A DNA stretch of 38,104 nt. Origin: Streptomyces albidochromogenes (GTDB taxonomy: Bacteria; Actinomycetota; Actinomycetes; Streptomycetales; Streptomycetaceae). The notes under the pieces were generated by a model. The model was not told where the DNA came from. It saw only the letters and a program-made list of their open reading frames with translations, and ran no database searches. The stretch lies in the NCBI RefSeq assembly GCF_005981925.1, contig NZ_VBVX01000022.1, positions 1 to 38,104 of the forward strand. Direction: 5' to 3'. Each line of letters begins with the position of its first letter. The first letter of the stretch is position 1. Positions 8,783 to 15,709 of the stretch are shown here, piece by piece. The translations under genes were made by a program, and so were the position numbers.

Positions 8783-9429
8783 GGGGCTCTTCCTTCCGTC
8801 GGAGTGTCCGATCACTGGGCCGGCGAGCCCGGCCGACTGGTGCAAGAGGTGTTCGGGTGTACGGAGGGGAGCCGGTGGCTCCTGTGCCCACGCCGTCCGG
8901 CCTCGGGGCGGTCCTGGGCGGGCGCGGCGCGGGGCGGCCGGCCGTGGGGTGCGCCCGGTCCCGCGTCGCCGCCGGACTCGGGCCGGCGCTCGGCGGACGC
9001 CGACGGCGGGGGAGACCGGGGAGCGGCCCCGGTGGGCGGACGGCTTGGGCACCGGGGCCGCCGGCGGCGGCATCGCGACGGCGTATCCGCCTCAGGTTCG
9101 TTGCCGAGGCCCCGTGCGGTTCAGCCCGCCGCACCGCCCCCTAGTGCGGCTGTTCCGCTGCGGCCGAACCGCAATCGCATGCCTCGTCCGCTGCTGGACG
9201 GTCGTCGTAACCGCTGACGATGAGTTCCGACATGCTTTCCTCCTGAGCCACCAGATCGGCAATACGCACCATATGTCGGATTCTCGGTGCGGGCAGTGGA
9301 GGCGCGGACACCGCCGGGCGGAGGCGGTGCGCGGAAAGGTCCGGCGACCGGCGCGGGCGAAGGCCCGGTCCGGTCACGGCTGAGGCGGGAGCGGGCGCCG
9401 GGGCGGGCCGTGCCGCCGTACGGCGTCGG
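8783..9429. other. Long gap with one tiny ORF and no other recognisable gene
   Basis: Apart from the 30-codon ORF at 9141-9233, I see no supported gene, RNA or mobile element here. Long open frames on both strands are Arg/Pro/Gly-rich artefacts of GC content, without ribosome-binding sites or family motifs. The region may carry the lipoprotein promoter and decayed sequence. Confidence 0.5.
9141..9233 (-). pseudogene. 30-residue ORF resembling the N-terminus of DUF1269 proteins; possible remnant
   Basis: The ATG at 9233 has an excellent AGGAGG six bases upstream, stronger than those of most genes around it. The peptide begins MSELIVSGYDDRPAADEA, which closely resembles the opening strand and helix of DUF1269 membrane-stress proteins (M-S-x-L-I-V-x-G-Y-x-D-x-x-x-A-x-x-A). 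It then diverges into CDCGSAAAEQPH and stops. DUF1269 proteins are normally about 150-190 residues, so this is either a remnant after a frameshift or deletion, or a genuine small Cys-containing peptide. No continuation of the family was found in the other minus-strand frames downstream. Confidence 0.4.
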
Positions 9430-9825
9430 TCAGGGACGCGCCTGGTCGGACCGCTGCGCGTTCTTCTCCTTGATACGGACGGCTTCCTTGCGGACCTCGG
9501 CCAGGTTCGCGCGCTCCTGCTCCAGCCACTCGGGCGACTGCGCCTTCAGCGCGTCGATCTGCTCGGTCGTGAGCGGCTCCGTCACTCCGCCGCGGGCGAG
9601 ACCGGCAATGGAGACGCCGAGCTTCGCCGCGACCACGGGCCGGGGGTGCGGGCCGTTGCGTCGCAGTTCCTGCAGCCACTCGGGCGGGTCGGTCTGCAGG
9701 GTGTTCAGTTCGGTGCGCGAGACGACACCCTCCTGGAACTCGGCGGGGGTGGCCTCGAGGTACACACCCAGCTTCTTCGCCGCGGTCGCGGGCTTCATGG
9801 TCTGGGTGTTCTTGTGCGACGTCAT
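9430..9825 (-). CDS. DUF5997 family protein
   Basis: The protein has 131 residues and its composition and order match the small actinobacterial family DUF5997. Two similar segments are visible: KPATAAKKLGVYLEATPAEF near residues 11-30, and RPVVAAKLGVSIAGLARGG near 61-80. The second reads like a helix-turn-helix (A-x-K-L-G-V-S-x-x-x-L). A charged C-terminal helix (EWLEQERANLAEVRKEAVRIKEK) could be a coiled coil. Its function is not established. It is divergent from a LysR-type sensor domain without a DNA-binding domain, which suggests a functional pair. The ATG at 9825 is preferred by homology; the ATG at 9798 is the alternative. Neither has a clear ribosome-binding site. Confidence 0.8.
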   Translation of the reverse strand: MTSHKNTQTMKPATAAKKLGVYLEATPAEFQEGVVSRTELNTLQTDPPEWLQELRRNGPHPRPVVAAKLGVSIAGLARGGVTEPLTTEQIDALKAQSPEWLEQERANLAEVRKEAVRIKEKNAQRSDQARP

Positions 9826-9851
9826 GGTGCCAAGGGTATCGAGCATGCGTG

Positions 9852-9876
9852 CTGCCTCCGACCACGTCGGAGGCAG
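9852..9876. promoter_or_regulatory. Perfect 10-bp palindrome, candidate operator between divergent genes
   Basis: The arms CTGCCTCCGA (9852-9861) and TCGGAGGCAG (9867-9876) are exact reverse complements separated by CCACG. The site lies between the DUF5997 start (9825) and the LysR-like start (9904), overlapping the expected -35 position of the latter. A symmetric 25-base site in a divergent promoter is what a dimeric regulator would bind. Confidence 0.6.
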
Positions 9877-9891
9877 GCCGGACCGTGGCGG

Positions 9892-9897
9892 TAACCT
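9892..9897 (+). promoter_or_regulatory. -10 box for a leaderless LysR-like transcript
   Basis: TAACCT fits the actinobacterial TANNNT consensus and lies six bases before the GTG at 9904. There is no ribosome-binding site. This supports a leaderless mRNA starting at the second of two consecutive GTG codons and so decides the start. No clear -35 hexamer is seen. Confidence 0.5.
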
Positions 9898-9903
9898 GGC
9901 GTG

Positions 9904-10707
9904 GTGACCGCCTCGGATGCTTCCCCTTCGTTCCGCCTCGCCTATGTGCCGGGAGTGATGCCCACGAAGTGGGTGCGGATCTGGAACGAGAGGCTGCCCG
10001 AGGTCCCGCTGACCCTCATGGGCGTCTCCGCCGCCGAGTCGTTCGACGTACTGCGGCGCGGCGAGGCCGACGCGGGGTTCGTACGGCTTCCGGTCGACCG
10101 GACCGACCTCAGCGCGATCCCCCTCTACACCGAGACGACGGTCGTGGTGGTCCCCAAGGACCACGCCGTGACGGCGGCCGAGGAGGTGTCCACCCAGGAC
10201 CTCGCCGACGACATCGTGCTGCATCCCCTCGACGACACCCTCGGCTGGGAGCGGCTGCCGGGCCAGCCCGCGAACGAGCGCCCGGCGACGACGGCGGACG
10301 CCGTCGAGCTGGTGGCGGCGGGAATCGGCGTACTCGTCGTCCCGCAGTCGCTCGCCCGCCTGCACCACCGCAAGGACCTCACCTACCGGCCGCTGTCGGA
10401 CGCCCCCCAGTCGCGCGTCGCGCTGTCCTGGCCCGAGGACGCGACCACCGATCTGGTGGAGCAGTTCATCGGGATCGTCCGGGGCCGGACCGTCAACAGC
10501 ACCCGCGGGCGGCCCCCGGCCGTCGCGGAGCCGAAGAAGCGCAAGACCCCCGACGCGCGCGACGCCAAGCGCAAGCCCGCGGCGGGCAGGGCGGGCGGCA
10601 AGCCGGCGGGCAAGTCGGGCGGCAAGCCGGCCGGTAAGGGTTCCCGCGGCGGATCCGCCGGCCCCGCCAAGGGTGCCAAGCGCGGCAAGCCCCGCCGCCG
10701 GTCGTAG
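9904..10707 (+). CDS. LysR-type substrate-binding protein lacking HTH, with basic histone-like tail
   Basis: The protein has 267 residues. Residues 10-195 match the periplasmic-binding-like effector domain of LysR regulators: RLAYVPGV at the first strand, an LRRGEADAGFVRLP block, VVVPKDHAVT, and VELVAAGIGVLVVPQSLA near 134-151. The ~90-residue N-terminal winged helix-turn-helix of LysR proteins is absent; the protein starts directly at the sensor domain. Residues 201-267 are a Lys/Arg/Gly/Ala-rich repetitive tail (GGKPAGK and GKPRRRS type units), like histone H1 or the basic tails of mycobacterial nucleoid proteins, and may bind DNA or RNA without sequence specificity. The divergent neighbour DUF5997 may supply specific DNA binding; that is inference. 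Confidence 0.8.
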   Translation: MTASDASPSFRLAYVPGVMPTKWVRIWNERLPEVPLTLMGVSAAESFDVLRRGEADAGFVRLPVDRTDLSAIPLYTETTVVVVPKDHAVTAAEEVSTQDLADDIVLHPLDDTLGWERLPGQPANERPATTADAVELVAAGIGVLVVPQSLARLHHRKDLTYRPLSDAPQSRVALSWPEDATTDLVEQFIGIVRGRTVNSTRGRPPAVAEPKKRKTPDARDAKRKPAAGRAGGKPAGKSGGKPAGKGSRGGSAGPAKGAKRGKPRRRS

Positions 10708-10877
10708 GAGGCGCGGCAACAGCGCGCGCCCGGTGTCCTCGGGCTCGGCACCGGGGCCCCCGACGTACTGACGATCACCGAGGCCCCGGCCGGTCCACCC
10801 GGTCCGGGCCTTTCGGCTGCCCGGATTCCGGCCGCCGGTGTGGCGTACGTCTCCGGTCCGGGCCCCACCTGCCGGGT

Positions 10878-10883
10878 TAGGCT
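10878..10883 (+). promoter_or_regulatory. -10 box for the leaderless leader-peptide transcript
   Basis: TAGGCT lies six bases upstream of the GTG at 10890. With no ribosome-binding site before that GTG, the arrangement is that of a leaderless transcript starting at the GTG. Confidence 0.5.
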
Positions 10884-10889
10884 CGGTGC

Positions 10890-10976
10890 GTGACTCTTCT
10901 CGTGATGCGGCGCCATGTGGACTACGGGCGTGTCACGACCATGGGCTGTCGTCCTGGCCGTCGTTCCCAGGACTGA
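10890..10976 (+). CDS. Putative cysteine-containing leader peptide upstream of oxygenase gene
   Basis: This 28-codon ORF, too short for standard calling, encodes VTLLVMRRHVDYGRVTTMGC (first Val is the GTG start) followed by PGRRSQD-type residues; the alternative ATG at 10905 gives 23 residues. The RRHVD...RV...C pattern is the hallmark of the short actinobacterial leader peptides found in front of sulfur and cysteine metabolism genes, which in mycobacteria attenuate downstream genes by ribosome behaviour at Cys codons. Here a single Cys codon (TGT) sits late in the ORF. The ORF ends 139 bases before the oxygenase start. It hints that the oxygenase responds to cysteine or sulfur supply. Confidence 0.6.
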   Translation: MTLLVMRRHVDYGRVTTMGCRPGRRSQD

Positions 10977-11115
10977 CCTCTTCGCCCTCACCTCACTACC
11001 GGCCCTGTCGCGGACAGCGGTACCCGGCGCACCCCTGCCGACGGTTCCTCCGTACCCCCGCGATCCCGCCATCTTCGGGAACAGGGCCTCGTCACAGCAG
11101 AAACGGAAGGCCATC

Positions 11116-12135
11116 ATGCCGTCCATGCCCAATCTTCCTGCGGGCCCGGCGCTGCCCGCCATCGATCTGTCCTCGGCCGACGACCCCGCGACGCGGTCCG
11201 CGTTCCTTCGCGCACTGCACGACGCGGCCCACGACGTCGGGTTCTTCCATCTCACCGGGCACGGCATCAGCGACGCGGAGACCGCTCGCGTCCTGGCCCT
11301 CACCAAGGCGTTCTTCGCCCTGCCCGAGGCCGACCGGCTGGCGGTCAGCAACCTCAACTCGCCGCACTTCAGGGGCTACACCCGCATCGGCCACGAACTC
11401 ACCGGCGGCCGGTCCGACTGGCGCGACCAGCTCGACATCGGCGCCGAGCGGGACGCGATCGCCGTCGGCCCGGGGGACCCGCCGTACCTCTGGCTGGAGG
11501 GCCCCAACCAGTGGCCCGCCGCCCTGCCGGAACTGCGCGCGGCCGTGCTGGCCTGGCAGGAGCGGCTGGCGGCGGTGGCCCACCGGCTGCTGCGCGCCCT
11601 GCTCACGGCCGTCGGGGCGCCCGCCGACTTCTTCGACGAGGCGTTCGCGGACCGCCCCCATCTGCACACCAAGCTGATCCGCTACCCGGGATCCGCTCCC
11701 TCCGGAACCGGCCAGGGCGTGGGCGCGCACAAGGACTACGGCTTCCTCACCCTGCTGCTCCAGGACGACGTGGGCGGCCTCCAGGTGCGCCGGGGCGACG
11801 GGTTCCTCGACGTGCCGCCGCTGCCGGGGGCGTTCGTGGTGAACCTGGGCGAGCTGCTGGAGATCGCGACCGAGGGCTATCTGTCGGCGACCGACCACCG
11901 GGTCGTGAGCCCGCCGGGCGCGGTGGAGCGCTACTCGGTGCCGTTCTTCTACAACCCGCGCCTGGACGCGGTCGTCGACACCGTGCCCGGCCCCTACCTG
12001 CGCCGCGCGCCGGGCATCGCGCACGACGCCGCAAACCCGTTGCACGCCGAGTACGGGCGCAACGAACTCAAGGGCTGGATACGCGCCCACCCCGAGGTCG
12101 CACTCCGCCACCACCGCGAACTGGTGGCCGGCTGA
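11116..12135 (+). CDS. Isopenicillin-N-synthase-family Fe(II)/2-oxoglutarate-type oxygenase
   Basis: The protein has 339 residues. The N-terminal DIOX_N-type region has GFFHLTGHGI (residues 42-51) and a family-typical FFALPEADRLAV. The C-terminal 2OG-Fe(II) oxygenase fold carries the iron ligands His205 and Asp207 (GAHKDYGF) and His261 (ATDHRV), plus Arg272 in RYS for 2-oxoglutarate carboxylate binding. It should be a soluble cytoplasmic oxygenase; bacterial relatives include flavanone/gibberellin-like oxidases and ethylene-forming types, and the substrate is not predictable. The ATG at 11116 is chosen because GGAAGG lies upstream and homologues begin with a short MP..PAIDLS stretch. It converges with the flavoprotein-HEAT gene across a strong hairpin. 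The upstream leader peptide suggests sulfur-linked control. Confidence 0.85.
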   Translation: MPSMPNLPAGPALPAIDLSSADDPATRSAFLRALHDAAHDVGFFHLTGHGISDAETARVLALTKAFFALPEADRLAVSNLNSPHFRGYTRIGHELTGGRSDWRDQLDIGAERDAIAVGPGDPPYLWLEGPNQWPAALPELRAAVLAWQERLAAVAHRLLRALLTAVGAPADFFDEAFADRPHLHTKLIRYPGSAPSGTGQGVGAHKDYGFLTLLLQDDVGGLQVRRGDGFLDVPPLPGAFVVNLGELLEIATEGYLSATDHRVVSPPGAVERYSVPFFYNPRLDAVVDTVPGPYLRRAPGIAHDAANPLHAEYGRNELKGWIRAHPEVALRHHRELVAG

Positions 12136-12152
12136 CCCGGGGTGCGCCGCAG

Positions 12153-12180
12153 GCGTGCCCGTCGCCTGCGACGGGCACGC
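12153..12180. terminator. Perfect 12-bp hairpin between convergent oxygenase and flavoprotein genes
   Basis: GCGTGCCCGTCG (12153-12164) and CGACGGGCACGC (12169-12180) are exact reverse complements with a CCTG loop, located between two convergent stop codons. This is most likely a bidirectional terminator. Confidence 0.75.
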
Positions 12181-12182
12181 GT

Positions 12183-14930
12183 TCAGACGCGGTGGCGTGC
12201 CGCGTACGCGCGCACGTCGGCGTCCGCGTCGCCGGTGGCCGCCGCGAGGGCTGTCCTGGCGAGGTCGTCGGCCCGGTGCCGGAGCAGGGCGAGCACCGCG
12301 GCCTTGCGCACGTCGGCGTTCGGATCGTCGAGGGCTCTGGCCAGAGCGGGAACGGCCGCCTCCGCGTCCGCCGCGCCCAGGGCCGCCGCCGCCCCGGCGC
12401 GGGCCCGCCAGGCCGGGTCGGCCAGGGCCGCCGCGGCCGCCCCGGCGAGCGCCGGGGGGCAGCCCGTCGAGCCGAGCGCCTCGAACGCGGCGGCCCGCAC
12501 CAGCGGATCACCGTCGCCCGCCAGCCGCGTCAGGGTCTCCAGCACCCCGGCCGGGCGGCGGCGCGCGGCCCCGTCGCCCGGCCCGTCGTACGCCGCCACC
12601 GCCGCCAGACCCTTCGCGGTCACCACGCGCACCTCCCGGTCCGCGTCGTCCGCCGCCGCGGCCAGTGCCTCCACCGCGTTGACCGACACCAGGGCGTGGA
12701 CCGCCTCGATACGCACCCCGACGTCGGCGTCGCCCAGACCGGGGGCGAACAGGGCGGCGTCCCCGAGGCGCAGCGCGCGCAGGACGGCCGAGGCGGCGGT
12801 CCGCACCACCGGGTCCCCCGACCCCAGGGCGGCCACGAGCGGTTCCCGCAGCCGGGGTTCCGCAGGCAGCGTCTCCACGAGCTCGCGCAGCGAGCCGGCG
12901 GCCGCCGCCCGCACCCCGGCGTCGGAATCGGCCAGAATCCCGGCCAGCGCCGGACCGGTCCCGTCCGGTGTGGTCTCCGTCAGCGTCGCGACGGCGGCGC
13001 GGCGCACCGCCGGGTCGGGGTCGGACAGGTACGGGGCGAGCGCGTCCAGGGCCGGCTGCTCGTCGGCGAGCGCCAGGAGTTCCACGATGCGCGGCGACGC
13101 GCTCGCCGCCCGGTCCTCGGTGCGCACGGGCGCGGCGATGCGCGAGCCGGTGGGGGCGGCGTCGCGCGGGCCGGCCGTCGCCACCTGTTCCAGGGCGACC
13201 TCGCCCAGGTACCGCGACGGACCGCCGACCGGCGCGTAGGCGTCGACGGGAACGAGGTACGGCTCCACCGGCCGCGCGGTGAACACCATCGTCCCGGAAG
13301 CCGACTTGCGCAGGTCCAGATGGTGCAACCAGCCCTGGTCGTCCTGCCGGGGGTGGTCCGTACGCTCGTGGTACAGGCCCCAGCGGGACTCCGTGCGCGC
13401 CAGCGACGCGCGGGCGGCCATCTCGGCGCAGTCCCGGATGAAGCTCACCTCCGCGCAGCGCATCAGCTCGTGCGGTGTGGTCGCGCCCATGCCGGCGATC
13501 TCGGTCCGCATGCGCTCGAAGTGCTCCACCGCGAGGGACAGCCGGGCGCCGGACTTGGGCGGCGCCACGTAGTCGTTCACGAACCTGCGGAGCTTGTACT
13601 CGACCTGCGTCTGCGGCGGCCCGTCCGGGCTGCGCAGCGGACGGTAGATCAACTCGTGTGCCTCCCGCAGCTGTTCGGGGGGAAGGCCGCCCGTGTACGC
13701 CGGCTGCCCTGCGGCGTCCTGTCCGGCCAGGTCGCCGAAGACGAACGCGCCGATCATGTAGTTGTGCGGGACGCAGGCCAGGTCCCCGGCGGCGTACAGG
13801 CCGGGCACGGTGGTGCGGGCGTGGTCGTCGACCCGTACGCCCGACGCCGAGTGGCCGCCGCACAGGCCGATCTCGGAGATGTGCATCTCGATGTCGTGGG
13901 TGCGGTAGTCGTGTCCCCGGCCCGTGTGGAAGGTGCCCCGGGTGGGGCGCTCGGTCGAGTGCAGGATGTTCTCCAGCGCCGCGACCGACTCCTCGGGCAG
14001 ATGGCTGAGCTTCAGGTAGACCGGCCCCCGGTCGGAGGCCAGCTCGTCCCGGAACTCGGCCATCATCCGGCCCGACCAGTAGTCCGAGTCGACGAAGCGT
14101 TCGCCGTGCCGGTTGACCTGGTAGCCGCCGAACGGGTTGGCGACGTAGGCGCACGCCGGGCCGTTGTAGTCCTTGATCAGCGGGTTGATCTGGAAGCACT
14201 CGATGCCGGTGAGCTCGGCGCCCGCGTGGTAGGCCATGGCGTAGCCGTCACCGGCGTTGGTGGGGTTCTCGTACGTGCCGTAGAGGTAACCGGAGGCGGG
14301 CAGACCGAGCCGTCCGGCCGCGCCCGTCGCGAGGATCACCGCCCCGGCCCGTACGGTCACGAACGCGCCGGTCCGGGTGTTGAAGCCGGCCGCCCCCACC
14401 GCCCGGCCGTCGTCGCCGGTGAGCACGCGCACCGGCATGACCCGGTTCTCGACCCGGATGCGCTCGCGCATCTCGCGGCGGCGCAACTGCCGGTAGAGGA
14501 CCTTCTTGACGTCCTTGCCCTCCGGCATGGGCAGTACGTACGAACCGGAGCGGTGCACCTGGCGGACCGCGTAGTCGCCGTGCTCGTCCTTCTCGAACTT
14601 GACGCCGTACGACTCCAGGCGCCGCACCATCGCGTAGCCGCGGGTCGCGGTCTGCCGGACGGTGGACTGGTCCACGATGCCGTCGTTGGCCCGGGTGATC
14701 TCGGCGACGTAGTCGTCGGGCTCCGCGTGGCCGGGGATGACGGCGTTGTTGACGCCGTCCATGCCCATGGCGAGCGCGCCGGAGTGGCGGACGTGCGCCT
14801 TCTCCAGCAGGAGGACGTTCGCGCCGTGCTCGGCGGCGGTGAGCGCTGCCATCGTTCCGGCGGTGCCGCCGCCGATGACGAGGACGTCGCAGGAGAGTTC
14901 CTCGGCGTCCGTGAGGGAGGGGATGTCCAT
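12183..14930 (-). CDS. AprA/fumarate-reductase-type flavoprotein fused to C-terminal HEAT repeats
   Basis: The protein has 915 residues. Residues 1-~520 form an FAD_binding_2/fumarate-reductase-type flavoprotein: VLVIGGGTAGTMAA (G20-G25) binds FAD, LLLEKAHVRHSGALAMG and GAVILATGAAG are family blocks, and VPGLYAAGDLACVPHN closes the FAD domain. The SGALAMGMDGVN and AAGD..HN features recall the alpha subunit of adenylylsulfate reductase (AprA) more than SdhA/FrdA. About residues 530-600 form the helical C-terminal domain. From about 610 to the end are at least eight HEAT/PBS-lyase-like repeats (DPAVRRAAV, DAGVRAAAAGSL, DPVVRTAASAVL, DADVGVRIEAVHAL, DPNADVRKAAVLAL). The ATG at 14930 follows the ATPase stop by 11 bases. 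It is the last gene of the gntR-ferredoxin-ABC operon; its likely electron partner is the ferredoxin at 17962-18189. Confidence 0.85.
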   Translation of the reverse strand: MDIPSLTDAEELSCDVLVIGGGTAGTMAALTAAEHGANVLLLEKAHVRHSGALAMGMDGVNNAVIPGHAEPDDYVAEITRANDGIVDQSTVRQTATRGYAMVRRLESYGVKFEKDEHGDYAVRQVHRSGSYVLPMPEGKDVKKVLYRQLRRREMRERIRVENRVMPVRVLTGDDGRAVGAAGFNTRTGAFVTVRAGAVILATGAAGRLGLPASGYLYGTYENPTNAGDGYAMAYHAGAELTGIECFQINPLIKDYNGPACAYVANPFGGYQVNRHGERFVDSDYWSGRMMAEFRDELASDRGPVYLKLSHLPEESVAALENILHSTERPTRGTFHTGRGHDYRTHDIEMHISEIGLCGGHSASGVRVDDHARTTVPGLYAAGDLACVPHNYMIGAFVFGDLAGQDAAGQPAYTGGLPPEQLREAHELIYRPLRSPDGPPQTQVEYKLRRFVNDYVAPPKSGARLSLAVEHFERMRTEIAGMGATTPHELMRCAEVSFIRDCAEMAARASLARTESRWGLYHERTDHPRQDDQGWLHHLDLRKSASGTMVFTARPVEPYLVPVDAYAPVGGPSRYLGEVALEQVATAGPRDAAPTGSRIAAPVRTEDRAASASPRIVELLALADEQPALDALAPYLSDPDPAVRRAAVATLTETTPDGTGPALAGILADSDAGVRAAAAGSLRELVETLPAEPRLREPLVAALGSGDPVVRTAASAVLRALRLGDAALFAPGLGDADVGVRIEAVHALVSVNAVEALAAAADDADREVRVVTAKGLAAVAAYDGPGDGAARRRPAGVLETLTRLAGDGDPLVRAAAFEALGSTGCPPALAGAAAAALADPAWRARAGAAAALGAADAEAAVPALARALDDPNADVRKAAVLALLRHRADDLARTALAAATGDADADVRAYAARHRV

Positions 14931-14941
14931 GCTGTGGCCTC

Positions 14942-15709
14942 TCAGGTGTCGAACGATGCGAGGACGGCGCGGCGCAGGGCGACGGTGGCGGGGTCCGTGC
15001 GGCGCGCGCGGTCGCGGGGGTGCGGTACGTCGAGGACGCGGCCGGTGCCGAGGAGGGCGATCCGGTCGCCGAGGAAGACCGCCTCGTCGACGTCGTGGGT
15101 CACGAAGACGACGGTCGCCCCGGTGCCGTCGAGTACGTCGATCAGCAACTGCTGCATCCCGGCGCGGGTCTGGGCGTCCAGCGCGCCGAACGGTTCGTCC
15201 ATCAGCACGGCGCGCGGCTCGCCCGCCAGCGCCCGGGCGAGCTGGACCCGCTGCCGCTGCCCGCCGGAGATCCGGTGCGGATAGGTGTCCGACTGCCCCG
15301 CCAGCCCCACCCGCTCCAGCCACCGAGCGGCGACGGCCCGCCGCTCGGCGCGTGGCATGCCCCGGACGGCGAGGGGCAGTTCGACGTTGCGGCGTACGGT
15401 CCGCCAGGGCAGGAGCGCGTCCTCCTGGAAGACGAGCGCCCGGCCGCCCCCCGGCCCAGTGACGGGCCGCCCGTCCGCCGCGACCTCGCCGCCGAGCGCG
15501 GGCAGCAGCCCGGCGAGCGTGCGCAGCAGGGTCGACTTGCCGCAGCCGGACGGCCCGACGACGGTCAGGAGCTCCCCGGGCACGACGTCGAGGTCGACGC
15601 CGTCGAGCACGGCTGCTCCCGCCCGGCCGAGCACCGCGCCGCGCAGGGTGAGACGCGCGCCCGCGGCCGCGGCGCGCGGAGTGGTCGCGGTGGTCGTGGT
15701 ACTGGTCAT
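14942..15709 (-). CDS. ABC transporter ATP-binding protein (NitT/TauT/SsuB type)
   Basis: The protein has 255 residues with all ATPase motifs: Walker A GPSGCGKST, Q-loop FQEDALLPWRTV, signature ISGGQRQRV, Walker B AVLMDEPF with GALDAQTR, and switch His in FVTHDVDEA. The short core and ALLPW Q-loop are typical of nitrate/sulfonate/taurine importer ATPases. It energises import through the permease encoded just upstream; the ATG overlaps the permease stop as ATGA (15706-15709), so the two are translationally coupled. The first ~17 residues are Thr/Ala-rich and probably disordered. Confidence 0.92.
   Translation of the reverse strand: MTSTTTTATTPRAAAAGARLTLRGAVLGRAGAAVLDGVDLDVVPGELLTVVGPSGCGKSTLLRTLAGLLPALGGEVAADGRPVTGPGGGRALVFQEDALLPWRTVRRNVELPLAVRGMPRAERRAVAARWLERVGLAGQSDTYPHRISGGQRQRVQLARALAGEPRAVLMDEPFGALDAQTRAGMQQLLIDVLDGTGATVVFVTHDVDEAVFLGDRIALLGTGRVLDVPHPRDRARRTDPATVALRRAVLASFDT

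Noticed and set aside
10708-10770. Possible terminator CCCGGTG/CACCGGG after the LysR-like gene
   Set aside because: The arms are only seven bases with a long loop in very GC-rich sequence; chance pairing is likely.
11511-15284. Very long plus-strand open frame (1257 codons) across the flavoprotein region
   Set aside because: It is antisense to the flavoprotein-HEAT gene, whose motifs (FAD loop, HEAT repeats) are unmistakable. Long antisense frames are expected at this GC content.
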